This document shows positions 24,365-32,944 of a stretch of 40,941 bases of DNA, one piece after another. The DNA comes from Lachnospiraceae bacterium (lineage in GTDB: Bacteria; Bacillota_A; Clostridia; Lachnospirales; Lachnospiraceae). Each line of letters opens with the position of its first letter. Position 1 is the stretch's first letter. The notes under the pieces are model-generated. The model made no database searches. It had not been told where the DNA came from and saw only the letters and a list, made by a program, of their open reading frames with translations. The DNA is taken from positions 1 through 40,941 of the forward strand of contig JAEEJD010000079.1 of NCBI GenBank assembly GCA_016281675.1, written 5' to 3'. A program made the translations under genes and the position numbers.

Positions 24365-25294
24365 TCAAACACCGAACAGTGTCGGATTGACCCAGTATTC
24401 GGGCATCGGGATATCGATTATCGTAAGAAGAAGCAGTATTATCGTAAGCAGTACGATATATGCGAGAAGTGATTTTTCCTTGTAGAGCTTCTCGGGCTTC
24501 TGAACAGCCGAATCGGGTTTGAACGCAATGTACAGATAGAAGCAGAACAGTCCGAATACAAAGGGCATAGCGATAATGTATTCCATCCTGTATTTGATCA
24601 TGAACACGCCGATAAAGAATGTCGCGCACATAGCATAGAAGAACGACGACACGAGAAGGCTCGTCTCGGAATAATGTGCAAAACTCTTTCTGTAAAGGCC
24701 GGCCACCGAAGGATCTCCGATCATCCTGTACTCGGCAAACCTCTTTGTCGCCATGAGGAACGCGCCTGCAAACCAATAACCGATAAGTATACTGATGGGC
24801 GGCTGGAATTCCTGAGTGATTATGAACCACCCGAGAAGAAGTCTGATCATGTTGTTGATCGATTCGGACAGAACATCAAGGTACGGGATGTCCTTTGTCC
24901 TTATCGGCTTGACGTTATACAAGACTCCCATTATGAGAAGCCACAGCTCCATATACATGAACAATCTTCCGACAAGAAGCGACAGGGCGATACCTGCAAC
25001 GATGAGCAGCGCATATTCGATGAGAACGAAGGAAAGCTTCATGTTCTCCGACACGACCGGTCTGTACTTCTTCGTGGGATGATACTTGTCAAATTCGGCA
25101 TCGAGCCATTCGTTGATAACGTAATTGGCCGAAGCTATAAAACATGTTGCCATGAAACCGAAAACGAACTTTAAGACAACATCCGCGGAGAATACGAATC
25201 CGTCCGTCAAAAGGATCGCAATGGCGACTCCGGGGAGTATGAAAGCATTCTTGACCCAGTGATCGGGACGGGCTATCTTGATATAATTCTTCAT
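24365..25294 (-). CDS. UbiA-family prenyltransferase, DPPR-synthase-like (polyprenyl-phosphate phosphoribosyltransferase)
   Basis: 309 residues with about eight or nine TM segments. The first Asp-rich motif is N61-x3-D65-x3-D69 in NEWLDAEFDKYHPTKKYRP. The DxxHPTKKxRP sequence is characteristic of decaprenyl-phosphate phosphoribose synthases rather than quinone prenyltransferases. The second motif region reads IPYLDVLSESINNMIRLLLGW, again like DPPR synthase. The expected reaction transfers 5-phosphoribose from PRPP to polyprenyl phosphate. The ATG overlaps the rpe stop codon (ATGA) and has AAGGAG upstream. With the adjacent HAD phosphatase it would yield a polyprenyl-phosphate pentofuranose donor for surface glycans; the sugar is presumed ribose unless an epimerase acts. 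Confidence 0.87.
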   Translation of the reverse strand: MKNYIKIARPDHWVKNAFILPGVAIAILLTDGFVFSADVVLKFVFGFMATCFIASANYVINEWLDAEFDKYHPTKKYRPVVSENMKLSFVLIEYALLIVAGIALSLLVGRLFMYMELWLLIMGVLYNVKPIRTKDIPYLDVLSESINNMIRLLLGWFIITQEFQPPISILIGYWFAGAFLMATKRFAEYRMIGDPSVAGLYRKSFAHYSETSLLVSSFFYAMCATFFIGVFMIKYRMEYIIAMPFVFGLFCFYLYIAFKPDSAVQKPEKLYKEKSLLAYIVLLTIILLLLTIIDIPMPEYWVNPTLFGV

Positions 25295-25965
25295 TGATCT
25301 TCTCCTTTACCGTATCCGGAAAAAAGTTTTGAAAAGTATCTCGCATTATCGGTTATGTCACCGCAGAAAACGGATGACCCCATGACTATCACATTTGCTC
25401 CGGCATCGAGAACAACACCTACATTCTCTCTTGTTATGCCGCCGTCAACCTGAATATCCGTATCAAGTCCTTTTCGTGTGAGCATATCGCGTAGTCCCTT
25501 TATCTTACCGGTACAGATGTCCATGTACTTCTGTCCGCCGAATCCGGGCTCGACCGTCATGACAAGGAACATATCGGCAAGGCCGAAATACGGTTCGAGA
25601 ACCGATATATCCGTATTCGGTTTGATAGCGACTCCCGCTCTTTTTCCTCTCTCATGAATATGGCGAAGCGTTTCCTCAAGCGGTTTACACGCCTCCTGAT
25701 GAACGGTGATGATATCCGCACCCGCATCGACAAATTTGTCGATATAACGTTCGGGAGCTTCAACCATCAGGTGAACATCGAGAACCTTCTTGGTTGCCGC
25801 TCTGACACTGCGAAGGACCGGTATACCGAATGATATGTTCGGCACGAACATACCGTCCATCACATCAAAGTGAAAATAATCGTTTCCCCCGGCCTCAGCC
25901 TTCTCCATCTGCTCGCCGAGCTTTGTAAAATCGGCGGCAAGGATCGAAGGTGATAAAATTATCAT
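25291..25965 (-). CDS. rpe: Ribulose-phosphate 3-epimerase
   Basis: 224 residues, full length for the family. Motifs seen are LSPSILAADFTKLG at the N terminus, HFDVMDGMFVPN (metal-binding His and Asp), HLMVE, MTVEPGFGGQKY and VDGGI near the C terminus. It interconverts ribulose 5-phosphate and xylulose 5-phosphate in the cytosol. The ATG is embedded in the rsgA stop codon (TAATG), with AGGAGA upstream. In Bacillus rpe also follows rsgA (cpgA/yloQ), so this placement is conserved. Here it is also the last standard housekeeping gene before the glycan module and overlaps the UbiA start. It could help balance pentose phosphates feeding PRPP (inference). Confidence 0.97.
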   Translation of the reverse strand: MIILSPSILAADFTKLGEQMEKAEAGGNDYFHFDVMDGMFVPNISFGIPVLRSVRAATKKVLDVHLMVEAPERYIDKFVDAGADIITVHQEACKPLEETLRHIHERGKRAGVAIKPNTDISVLEPYFGLADMFLVMTVEPGFGGQKYMDICTGKIKGLRDMLTRKGLDTDIQVDGGITRENVGVVLDAGANVIVMGSSVFCGDITDNARYFSKLFSGYGKGEDQ

Positions 25966-26840
25966 TATGAATATCTCCTTGCTCTTGCGAGTTCATTGTA
26001 TATGTAAACGTAATTCTCGTATCTTCCCCGTGATATGGCTCCCGATGCGACGGCATCTTTGACACCGCAGTCAGGTTCGTGCGTATGCGAACACGGTGCA
26101 AAGCGGCACGGTGCTGCCTTTTCGAACTCCTCATAAAAGCCGCCGAGATCCTCTGCCTTGATATCCTTAAGATCAAACGATCCGAATCCCGGTGTATCTA
26201 TGATATAAGTCTCTTCCGCGATAGGAATGATCTCGGAATGCCTTGTCGTGTGCTTTCCTCTTGCAAGCTTTTCGGAAATATCTCCGGTCTGCTGAAGATC
26301 GCTCTTTGTAATACAGTTTATCAGAGATGATTTTCCGACTCCGGAGGGCCCGGCCACGGTCGTGGTAAGCCCCAAAAGGCTATCACACAGTTCGTCTATG
26401 CCCTCATTGTCCTTTGCACTCGTAATGAAAATCCTGCATCCGCATCCGCTGTATTCCGAAACGAATCGTCCGGCAAGTTCTTCCGATGCAATATCCTCTT
26501 TATTAAAGCATATTAGCACAGGTATTCCCTGTGCCTTATACTGCAGGATCATCTTATCGAGAGTTACGAGATTCGGAACGGGATCGAGAAGTGCAAATAT
26601 AATGAGCGCCTGATCCACGTTCGCGACATTCGGTCTTACGAGCAGATTCTTCCTGTCATATATCTTGGAAACATTTCCGACCATGTCCTCTCCGGGAACC
26701 ACATCCATCTCAACATAGTCTCCGACGAGAGGTTTTGTATGATCAAGCCTGAACAGGCCTTTGGCCCTGCATGTGTATAATCCCCGGTCGGTATGGACAT
26801 AATAGAATCCGCCGACACCTTTGATTATCCTGCCGCGCAT
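25965..26840 (-). CDS. rsgA: Ribosome small-subunit-dependent GTPase A
   Basis: 291 residues. It has an OB-fold N-terminal domain (1-70), then a circularly permuted GTPase with G4 FNKED before G1 GPSGVGKSSLIN, the TTRHSE switch and G3 DTPGFGSF. A C-terminal zinc finger follows with C-x4-C-x-H-x5-C (CRFAPCSHTHEPDC). It acts in late 30S subunit maturation. The ATG shares its A with the prkC stop (TAATG); an open frame 17 codons upstream lies inside prkC and is not needed. The prpC-prkC-rsgA order is conserved, and in B. subtilis this GTPase (CpgA) is a reported PrkC phosphorylation substrate, so the grouping is functional as well as positional. Confidence 0.97.
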   Translation of the reverse strand: MRGRIIKGVGGFYYVHTDRGLYTCRAKGLFRLDHTKPLVGDYVEMDVVPGEDMVGNVSKIYDRKNLLVRPNVANVDQALIIFALLDPVPNLVTLDKMILQYKAQGIPVLICFNKEDIASEELAGRFVSEYSGCGCRIFITSAKDNEGIDELCDSLLGLTTTVAGPSGVGKSSLINCITKSDLQQTGDISEKLARGKHTTRHSEIIPIAEETYIIDTPGFGSFDLKDIKAEDLGGFYEEFEKAAPCRFAPCSHTHEPDCGVKDAVASGAISRGRYENYVYIYNELARARRYS

Positions 26841-29098
26841 TACTCTTCTTCCGCCGTGAACGTTACGGCTGTAGGGTTGGTCGTCTCCCACGTTCCTTCT
26901 TCGGACAGATAAGTTATCGTGATGACGCCGCTGGATATATCCGTTATTCCTTTCTTGCTCACATTGTACGGGAACGTCGTTGTGGAGAACCTTCCGAGTT
27001 CCTCCCCGTTCGGACTCATCAGAACAATGATAGCCTCCGAACCGTCCATGTAATTATTCGGTGTTCCGACATCAACCGAGCACGAATATGTCTTGGTCTT
27101 CTTGCCGAGGCTTATCTTAAGGTCTACCGTGGTTCCCTTGTCGACCATTCCTCCGGCTGCGGGAGCCTGGGATATAACCTTGCCTTTGTCGACGGAATCG
27201 GATTCCTCTTCCGCGACCGTTCCGATCGTAAGGCCTTCCTCCTCTATAACTACCTTAGCCTCTTCCTCGGTCTTGCCGGTAAGGTCGGGCATTGAAATCT
27301 GTTCGACACTCATCCCCGAACTGATCACTACCGTAACGTCGCTTCCCTGTGCAGCTGTCGTAGCTCCCAGAGGATTCTGCGAAATAACGTTGCCCTTTTC
27401 TACGGAATCGCTCTCCTGAAGCTGCTTCTGCATCTTGAACCCTTCGGCTTCGAGTATTACCTTAGCCTCGGCCTCGCTCTTTCCGACAACATCGGGAACC
27501 GTCGCACCGACCACTTTGCCGCTCGATACGACAAGATTGAGTACGGTTCCGCTCGGAACCTCAGTATTGCCTTCAATATCCTGTGATACGATATAATCCT
27601 TTTCGTATTCGGTCGATTCCTTGTACGTTGCTTTTGCGGTAAGGCCCGCATTCGTAAGCGCATCACTCGCCTCGGTGACAGTCATTCCGACAACATTCGG
27701 GACTATCGTCGTTCCGGCGGATGCTTCTATCGTGAGCTCTTCCTTGTCGTCCTGTGAAGACGAACCGGAAAACATTCCGAACACTTTTCCTATGATGAAG
27801 ATCGCGATAATCGTAATTACAATGGCAGCCGCAACGAGAAGTATCGTGACCGCTTTTTCCATCTTCGGATCAACATCGTCATCAAGCCCTTCGTCATCGT
27901 AGTAATCATCCTCACGGGCTTTGTATGTATTCTTCCTTGATGCGGCATCTTTGTTCTTCTTTGACTTTCTGGTAGGAGGCTGTGAGCCGCGTGCCTTGGG
28001 ACGCTCCGCAGAACGCTCGGCACTTCTTCCGCTTCCTCTGTTCTTGGCATTCCTGACTCCGAAAACATCCTCGAAATCATCGTCAAACGCCTCTTCGCTG
28101 TTCTGCTTGTATGAAGAAGCCGGACCGGGCGTATACATGTCCTCCGGTGCTGCCTGAACAGGCTCGGGAAGAGGAGCTGCCATTGCGGTCTGCTTTCTTA
28201 TCTGCTGTTTCTCGGAATCGGAAATGTTCTTGGTCCCGCCTTCTGAAGCCGGTTCCTGGATCACAACAAAATCCTCGTCCGGATTGGTGAGTGAATGCTT
28301 CAGATCGCGGATAAGCTGACCGACATTCGCATATCTCCTGTCGGGATTCTTCTGACAGCATTTCTTAATGATCTGCTCAACGCTTATCGGTACATCGGGT
28401 ACATATACTCTGGGAGAAGGCATCTCTTCCTGGATGTGTTTGATCGCAACCGCGACCGTTGTCTCTCCGTCGAACGGAACATGTCCCGTTATCATCTCAA
28501 ACAGTGTGATACCTATCGAATATATATCGCTCTTGGCATCGGAATACCCGCCTCTGGCCTGTTCCGGCGAGGTGTAATGAACCGATCCCATTGCATGCGA
28601 AGTAACGGTATTGCTCGTTGCAGCCTTGGCGATACCGAAATCCGCAACCTTAACCTTCCCCTCTTTGGAGATGATTATGTTCTGCGGCTTGATGTCTCGA
28701 TGGATGATGCCGTTGTTATGAGCCGCCTCGATACCCATGGATACCTGGATCGCGATGCTCACGGCTTCCTTTGCCGTAAGAGTGATCTTCTTCTCTATGT
28801 AGTGCTTGAGAGTGATACCCTCAACCAGTTCCATAACGAAGTAATACATTCTCTTCTCTTCGCCGACATCGTAGACATTGACGATATTCGGATGCATCAG
28901 ACCTGCCGCGGCCTGCGCTTCCGCTTTGAATTTGGATACGAATCCCGAATCCGAAGAAAACTCCGACTTGAGTACCTTTATCGCGACGAACCTGTTGAGC
29001 TTGTGGCACTTTGCTTTGTAAACATCAGCCATGCCGCCGCTTCCGATCAGTTCGAGTATTTCGTATCTGTCCCCTAAAAACGTTCCTACTTCAAGCAT
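26840..29098 (-). CDS. prkC: PASTA-domain Ser/Thr protein kinase PrkC (Stk1/PknB family)
   Basis: 752 residues. The cytoplasmic kinase domain (10-275) shows the glycine loop IGSGGMADV, K41, catalytic HRDIKPQN (D135) and DFG (153-155). A long disordered juxtamembrane region (about 280-412) rich in charged residues includes a short SAER repeat and a run of Asp/Glu. One TM (about 416-438) leads to three extracellular PASTA domains (about 463-527, 531-595 and 599-664), and a C-terminal beta-rich, Ig-like domain (about 667-752) contains one Cys. These kinases sense muropeptides or lipid II and control growth, division and spore germination. The ATG directly follows the prpC stop (TAAATG), with AAGGAGAG inside prpC. 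Confidence 0.97.
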   Translation of the reverse strand: MLEVGTFLGDRYEILELIGSGGMADVYKAKCHKLNRFVAIKVLKSEFSSDSGFVSKFKAEAQAAAGLMHPNIVNVYDVGEEKRMYYFVMELVEGITLKHYIEKKITLTAKEAVSIAIQVSMGIEAAHNNGIIHRDIKPQNIIISKEGKVKVADFGIAKAATSNTVTSHAMGSVHYTSPEQARGGYSDAKSDIYSIGITLFEMITGHVPFDGETTVAVAIKHIQEEMPSPRVYVPDVPISVEQIIKKCCQKNPDRRYANVGQLIRDLKHSLTNPDEDFVVIQEPASEGGTKNISDSEKQQIRKQTAMAAPLPEPVQAAPEDMYTPGPASSYKQNSEEAFDDDFEDVFGVRNAKNRGSGRSAERSAERPKARGSQPPTRKSKKNKDAASRKNTYKAREDDYYDDEGLDDDVDPKMEKAVTILLVAAAIVITIIAIFIIGKVFGMFSGSSSQDDKEELTIEASAGTTIVPNVVGMTVTEASDALTNAGLTAKATYKESTEYEKDYIVSQDIEGNTEVPSGTVLNLVVSSGKVVGATVPDVVGKSEAEAKVILEAEGFKMQKQLQESDSVEKGNVISQNPLGATTAAQGSDVTVVISSGMSVEQISMPDLTGKTEEEAKVVIEEEGLTIGTVAEEESDSVDKGKVISQAPAAGGMVDKGTTVDLKISLGKKTKTYSCSVDVGTPNNYMDGSEAIIVLMSPNGEELGRFSTTTFPYNVSKKGITDISSGVITITYLSEEGTWETTNPTAVTFTAEEE

Positions 29099-29833
29099 TT
29101 AACTCTCCTTGGACGATTCGATTATAACGACCCCTATATTATCCTTCCCACCGTTATGATTAGCCATCTTGACAAGATTCTCGGCGATATCCGGAACATC
29201 GACACCCGTTCTGACTATACGGAGTATCTCATCATCGTCGACCATGTTAGTGAGTCCGTCGGTACACATAAGGATGATGTCTCCGGGATTGAGTTCAACC
29301 TCGAAGAAATCGATATCGACCGACGGCGCGGCACCTATGGCTCTCGTAATGATGTTTTTGTCCGGATGCGCCTTTGCCTGTGTGGCATCAAGCGAACCCT
29401 TTCTGACAAGCTCGGCAACAAGCGAGTGATCCTTTGTCACCTGCGTAATGGCCTTATCTATAAGATACAGTCTGCTGTCGCCGACATTCGCAACATAAAG
29501 TACATCGTCGCTGATCGTCGCAGCTACAACAGTCGTTCCCATTCCTGCAAAATCGGCTTCCGTCGACGCCTTTTCGTATATCTCCATATTGGCTACGGTT
29601 ATGGCTTCACGGAGTATCTTGATCGGCGACTTGTCTTCGCACACCTCGACCTCGCGCTCGATAGCTTTTACGGTATAAGCCGAAGCGTAATCACCTGCCT
29701 TGTGTCCTCCCATTCCGTCCGCAACTATGAACAGATTGTTCAGATTGCCGAGAGGATGCTCACAGGAATAGACAGTATCCTGATTAAGCTTTCTTCTTCT
29801 TCCGATATCCGTCATTGAATAAGTCTTAAACAT
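29099..29833 (-). CDS. prpC: PP2C-type Ser/Thr protein phosphatase, partner of PrkC
   Basis: 244 residues, typical for bacterial PPM phosphatases (Stp/PrpC). Metal-binding and family motifs are RKLNQD (D19), VADGMGGHKAGDYAS (D39, G40), GMGTTVVA, VGDSRLYL, a Thr in the TKDHS block, LMCTDGLTNMV and GGKDNIGVV. It reverses PrkC phosphorylation. The ATG has GGGAGA five nt upstream and lies 8 nt inside rlmN. The stop codon abuts the prkC ATG, so kinase and phosphatase are produced in step. Confidence 0.97.
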   Translation of the reverse strand: MFKTYSMTDIGRRRKLNQDTVYSCEHPLGNLNNLFIVADGMGGHKAGDYASAYTVKAIEREVEVCEDKSPIKILREAITVANMEIYEKASTEADFAGMGTTVVAATISDDVLYVANVGDSRLYLIDKAITQVTKDHSLVAELVRKGSLDATQAKAHPDKNIITRAIGAAPSVDIDFFEVELNPGDIILMCTDGLTNMVDDDEILRIVRTGVDVPDIAENLVKMANHNGGKDNIGVVIIESSKES

Positions 29834-30881
29834 TCGGATCTCCCAAATTGCTTTTTAGGAAATTGCGACGCAGTTGACCGCAGGCCCCCTGAATATCGCG
29901 CCCCATTTCCCTTCTTATAGTAACATTTATATTGTTTTTTTCAAGTTTATTTTTGAGTGCGAGCGCCTTTTTTCGGCTTGTTGGCAGGTATTCTCTCTCT
30001 TCGATCGGATTGACGCATATAAGGTTTACATGGGCCCCGAGATCGCGCGCTATGGCGGCAAGGCCATCCATGTCGTCATCTCCGTCGTTAAAGCCCGAAA
30101 TAAGGCTGTATTCGAGCGTTATTCGGCGTCCCGTCTCGGCAAAGTAATACCGGCATACGTCAAAAACCTCACTAAGCGGATATTTTTTGGCGATCGGCAT
30201 TATCTGCCGCCTCTTTTCGTCCGTGACCGCATGAAGCGAAAGAGCGAGCGTCAGACCGTACTTTCTTGCAGCCAGTTCCCGGATCTGCGGCACAAGACCG
30301 CATGTACTTGCCGTGATGTTTCGGATACTAAGATTCTTGCCTCTTTTGTCGGTTATGATGTCGACAAAGTCCGTAAACGCATCGTAATTATCGAGCGGCT
30401 CTCCGCTACCCATGACAACTACATGGCTGATCCTCTCGCCTGTATCCTCTTCCACCGACCTGATCTGGGCTTCCATCTCCCCGGCCTCAAGTCCCCGGAC
30501 CAGCCCGTCTATCGTTGATGCGCAGAATCCGCAGCCCATACGGCATCCGACCTGCGAACTGATGCATACGGTGTTACCGTAATCGTACTTCAGGAGCACG
30601 GTCTCGATCACATTTTGGTCATACAGTGCATGAACGTATTTCCTGGTTCCGTCCGATGAGACCAGAACATCCACGGGTTTAACCGAATCTATCCTGTACT
30701 CTTCGGAAAGCCGCCTTCTAAGGTTCTCGGAGAGATTGCTCATCTTAGAAAAATCATCCGCTCCTTTCGCATGCAGCCAGTCAAATACCTGATCCGCGCG
30801 AAAACCCTTTTCACCGAGTTTTTCAATCCCGGCTCGAAGCTTATCGTATGTTAATGATCTTATATCTGTCTTTCCGGTCAT
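29826..30881 (-). CDS. rlmN: Dual-specificity 23S rRNA (A2503-C2) / tRNA (A37-C2) methyltransferase
   Basis: 351 residues, standard length. The radical-SAM CxxxCxxC motif is C113, C117 and C120 (VGCRMGCGFC). The methyl-carrying cysteine near the C terminus sits in RDIQGACGQL (about 338), matching RlmN. The N-terminal helical RNA-binding domain (QVFDWLHAKG) is present. It methylates A2503 of 23S rRNA and A37 of some tRNAs. The ATG overlaps the rsmB stop (ATGA) and has only a weak ribosome binding site, consistent with translational coupling. Confidence 0.97.
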   Translation of the reverse strand: MTGKTDIRSLTYDKLRAGIEKLGEKGFRADQVFDWLHAKGADDFSKMSNLSENLRRRLSEEYRIDSVKPVDVLVSSDGTRKYVHALYDQNVIETVLLKYDYGNTVCISSQVGCRMGCGFCASTIDGLVRGLEAGEMEAQIRSVEEDTGERISHVVVMGSGEPLDNYDAFTDFVDIITDKRGKNLSIRNITASTCGLVPQIRELAARKYGLTLALSLHAVTDEKRRQIMPIAKKYPLSEVFDVCRYYFAETGRRITLEYSLISGFNDGDDDMDGLAAIARDLGAHVNLICVNPIEEREYLPTSRKKALALKNKLEKNNINVTIRREMGRDIQGACGQLRRNFLKSNLGDPNV

Positions 30882-32197
30882 TTTTCAAACTTGGCCATAA
30901 AGAAACCATCTGTTATTCCATCCCTGCCGTACAACTGAAGATAGCCTTCCCTTGCGGTATCATTCTTCAGGACGTCCGGGATATCATCATGGAAATCAAC
31001 GCTCTTTAAGTGGCATTCCTCTGTCAGATAACGGACGTTATCGTTGTTCTCGCATTCCGAGCACGTGCATGTCGAGAATAACAGCGTCCCACCCTTTTTG
31101 ACGTATCTTGCCGCATTTTCAAGTATCTGTCTCTGAAGAGTCGTAAGGGACAGTATAGACTCCTCGGTGATATTATACTTGATATCGTTCTTGCGTCCCA
31201 TCACGCCGAGTCCGGAGCACGGGACGTCCGCTATGACAACATCCGCCGTCTCTTCAAACTCTTCGTTGTAAACGGTCGCATCCGAAATCCGTATATCTAT
31301 GTTGTCAAATCCGCACCTTAAAGCGTTTTCCTTTATCTTTGAGATCTTCCGCTCCGAAACATCGCACGATATAACTCTTCCGCGCTTTGCCAGATCGGCC
31401 GCGTGAAGTGATTTTCCCCCCGGGGATGCGCACAGATCGAGTACCGTGTCGGTCTCTTTTATTCCGGCCACGATCACCGCGAGCATGGAACTTAAGTCCT
31501 GTATGATTATGCTTCCGTCGATAAATGCCGGAATACCGGTGATATTGTCATAATCCTTGAGTACTACGGCGCAGTCGCAAATATCCGATGCGACCGCGCA
31601 GCCTCCGTCCGTAACAGCCTTAACGCTCGTTTTGGAAAGATTGACCCTTGCCGTCACGGCGCGTGTGCTGACCGACAGTTTCAGAATATCCTCGGCATTC
31701 TTGCTGCCCTGTTCTTTTATAAGCTTTGATACGATCCATTCCGGACAGGAATACATGACCGACATATACTTTACCGGATCGCCTGCTTCATCCGGCCACG
31801 GAATGGAATCCTTGTTTGTCGAAATGCTTCTGAGTACCCCGTTAACGAATCCCGCCAGCCTCACAAACCCCGTCTTCTTTGCAAGCTTTACGGTCTCGTT
31901 CACTGCGGCATGGTCAGCGGTCCCGTCCATAAACAGCAGCTGATATGTTCCCATCCGCAGAAGGGTCCTTATCTGCTTTTTCATTTTGGAAACCGGTATC
32001 GAACTGTAAGATGAGATAACGTGATCGAGTGTTATTCGTCTCTCGGTCACGCCTTCTATGAGTCTCTTGATAAAGCTTCTGTCTGACTGGTCCAGATAGG
32101 AATACTTGTCAAGGACATCCGATGCAAGCCGGAAGGTGGCCTCTTTGTCTTCCGCCAGAAGAAGCGCATCATATACGATACGCCTGGCGTCAGTCAC
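30878..32197 (-). CDS. rsmB: 16S rRNA (cytosine-967-C5)-methyltransferase
   Basis: About 439 residues. An N-terminal NusB-like RNA-binding domain (1-145) precedes a SAM-dependent m5C methyltransferase with LDLCASPGGKSLHA, DVPCSGLGVMGRKNDIKYN and STCTCSECEN, where the second conserved Cys is the nucleophile. I chose a GTG start at 32197, five nt after an AGGAG site. It overlaps the zinc peptidase gene by 8 nt. A TTG eight codons upstream precedes that site and is less likely. The gene is yloM/sun in the Bacillus arrangement and occupies the same position here. Confidence 0.95.
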   Translation of the reverse strand: MTDARRIVYDALLLAEDKEATFRLASDVLDKYSYLDQSDRSFIKRLIEGVTERRITLDHVISSYSSIPVSKMKKQIRTLLRMGTYQLLFMDGTADHAAVNETVKLAKKTGFVRLAGFVNGVLRSISTNKDSIPWPDEAGDPVKYMSVMYSCPEWIVSKLIKEQGSKNAEDILKLSVSTRAVTARVNLSKTSVKAVTDGGCAVASDICDCAVVLKDYDNITGIPAFIDGSIIIQDLSSMLAVIVAGIKETDTVLDLCASPGGKSLHAADLAKRGRVISCDVSERKISKIKENALRCGFDNIDIRISDATVYNEEFEETADVVIADVPCSGLGVMGRKNDIKYNITEESILSLTTLQRQILENAARYVKKGGTLLFSTCTCSECENNDNVRYLTEECHLKSVDFHDDIPDVLKNDTAREGYLQLYGRDGITDGFFMAKFEK

Positions 32198-32906
32198 GGC
32201 TTCTCCTGCCTCCCTGAGCAATGAGTATGATACGGATCAGTGAAAGGATCGAAGCGGCAGCGGATGCGACATACGTCATAGCCGCGCTTTTAAGAACTTT
32301 CCGAGCACCGGTCATCTCGCTTTCATTAAGATAACCCATCTCCGACAAGGTTGCCAGTGCCCTCTTCGATGCATCGAATTCAACAGGAAGCGTTACGATC
32401 TGAAACAGCACGCCGAACGCGAACAGAAGAACGCCGATAAATATGAGCGGCCTGAAAAAACTGATGATCACGCCTGCGATCACGATCCACAGGCCGAATT
32501 TCGATCCGAAGTTTGCGACCGGAAGAATCGCACTCCTGACCGCGAGCGGAAAATATGATTCGTCATGCTGCATGGCGTGTCCGCACTCATGAGCCGCAAC
32601 GCTTATCGCCGAAATACTTGAGCTGTCGTATACGCTCTCGGAGAGATTGACGGTCTTGGCTGAGGGATTGAAGTTATCCGTAAGACTTCCCGCAACACGC
32701 TGCACCGTTACGTCATATATTCCGTTCTTGTGAAGTATGGCCTGTGCAACTTCGGCTCCGGTCATTCCGAGCGTGGAAGCGACCTTCGCGTACTTGTTAA
32801 ACGTTCCCTTTACGATACCCGATGTGACAAGGCACAGCAGGGCTCCGATAAGCACAAGAATATAACTTGAGTCAAAATATCCGCCATAATATGAATTCGT
32901 GATCAT
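32190..32906 (-). CDS. Zinc metallopeptidase, YugP family (neutral zinc metallopeptidase)
   Basis: 238 residues. There is a TM segment near the N terminus (about 12-32), a zinc-binding HExxH in AAHECGHAMQHD (about 106-117), and two central TM segments (about 127-170). A C-terminal hydrophobic stretch with ASAAASILSLIRIILIA follows. This matches the YugP/Zn_peptidase_2 family of membrane metallopeptidases whose substrates are poorly known. It lies between fmt and rsmB, an insertion often seen in Clostridia relative to Bacillus. The ATG has GGAGG nine nt upstream. The 38-nt leader before it contains two copies of CGATAAAC, the only sizeable intergenic gap inside the housekeeping run. Confidence 0.92.
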   Translation of the reverse strand: MITNSYYGGYFDSSYILVLIGALLCLVTSGIVKGTFNKYAKVASTLGMTGAEVAQAILHKNGIYDVTVQRVAGSLTDNFNPSAKTVNLSESVYDSSSISAISVAAHECGHAMQHDESYFPLAVRSAILPVANFGSKFGLWIVIAGVIISFFRPLIFIGVLLFAFGVLFQIVTLPVEFDASKRALATLSEMGYLNESEMTGARKVLKSAAMTYVASAAASILSLIRIILIAQGGRRSRD

Positions 32907-32944
32907 GATATTAACCTCCGTTTATCGCTGACTGTTTGAACTGT

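Noticed and set aside
32907..32944. Repeat CGATAAAC in the fmt-peptidase gap as a regulatory element
   Set aside because: There are only two 8-nt copies, one containing the fmt stop codon; this is too little to support a site.
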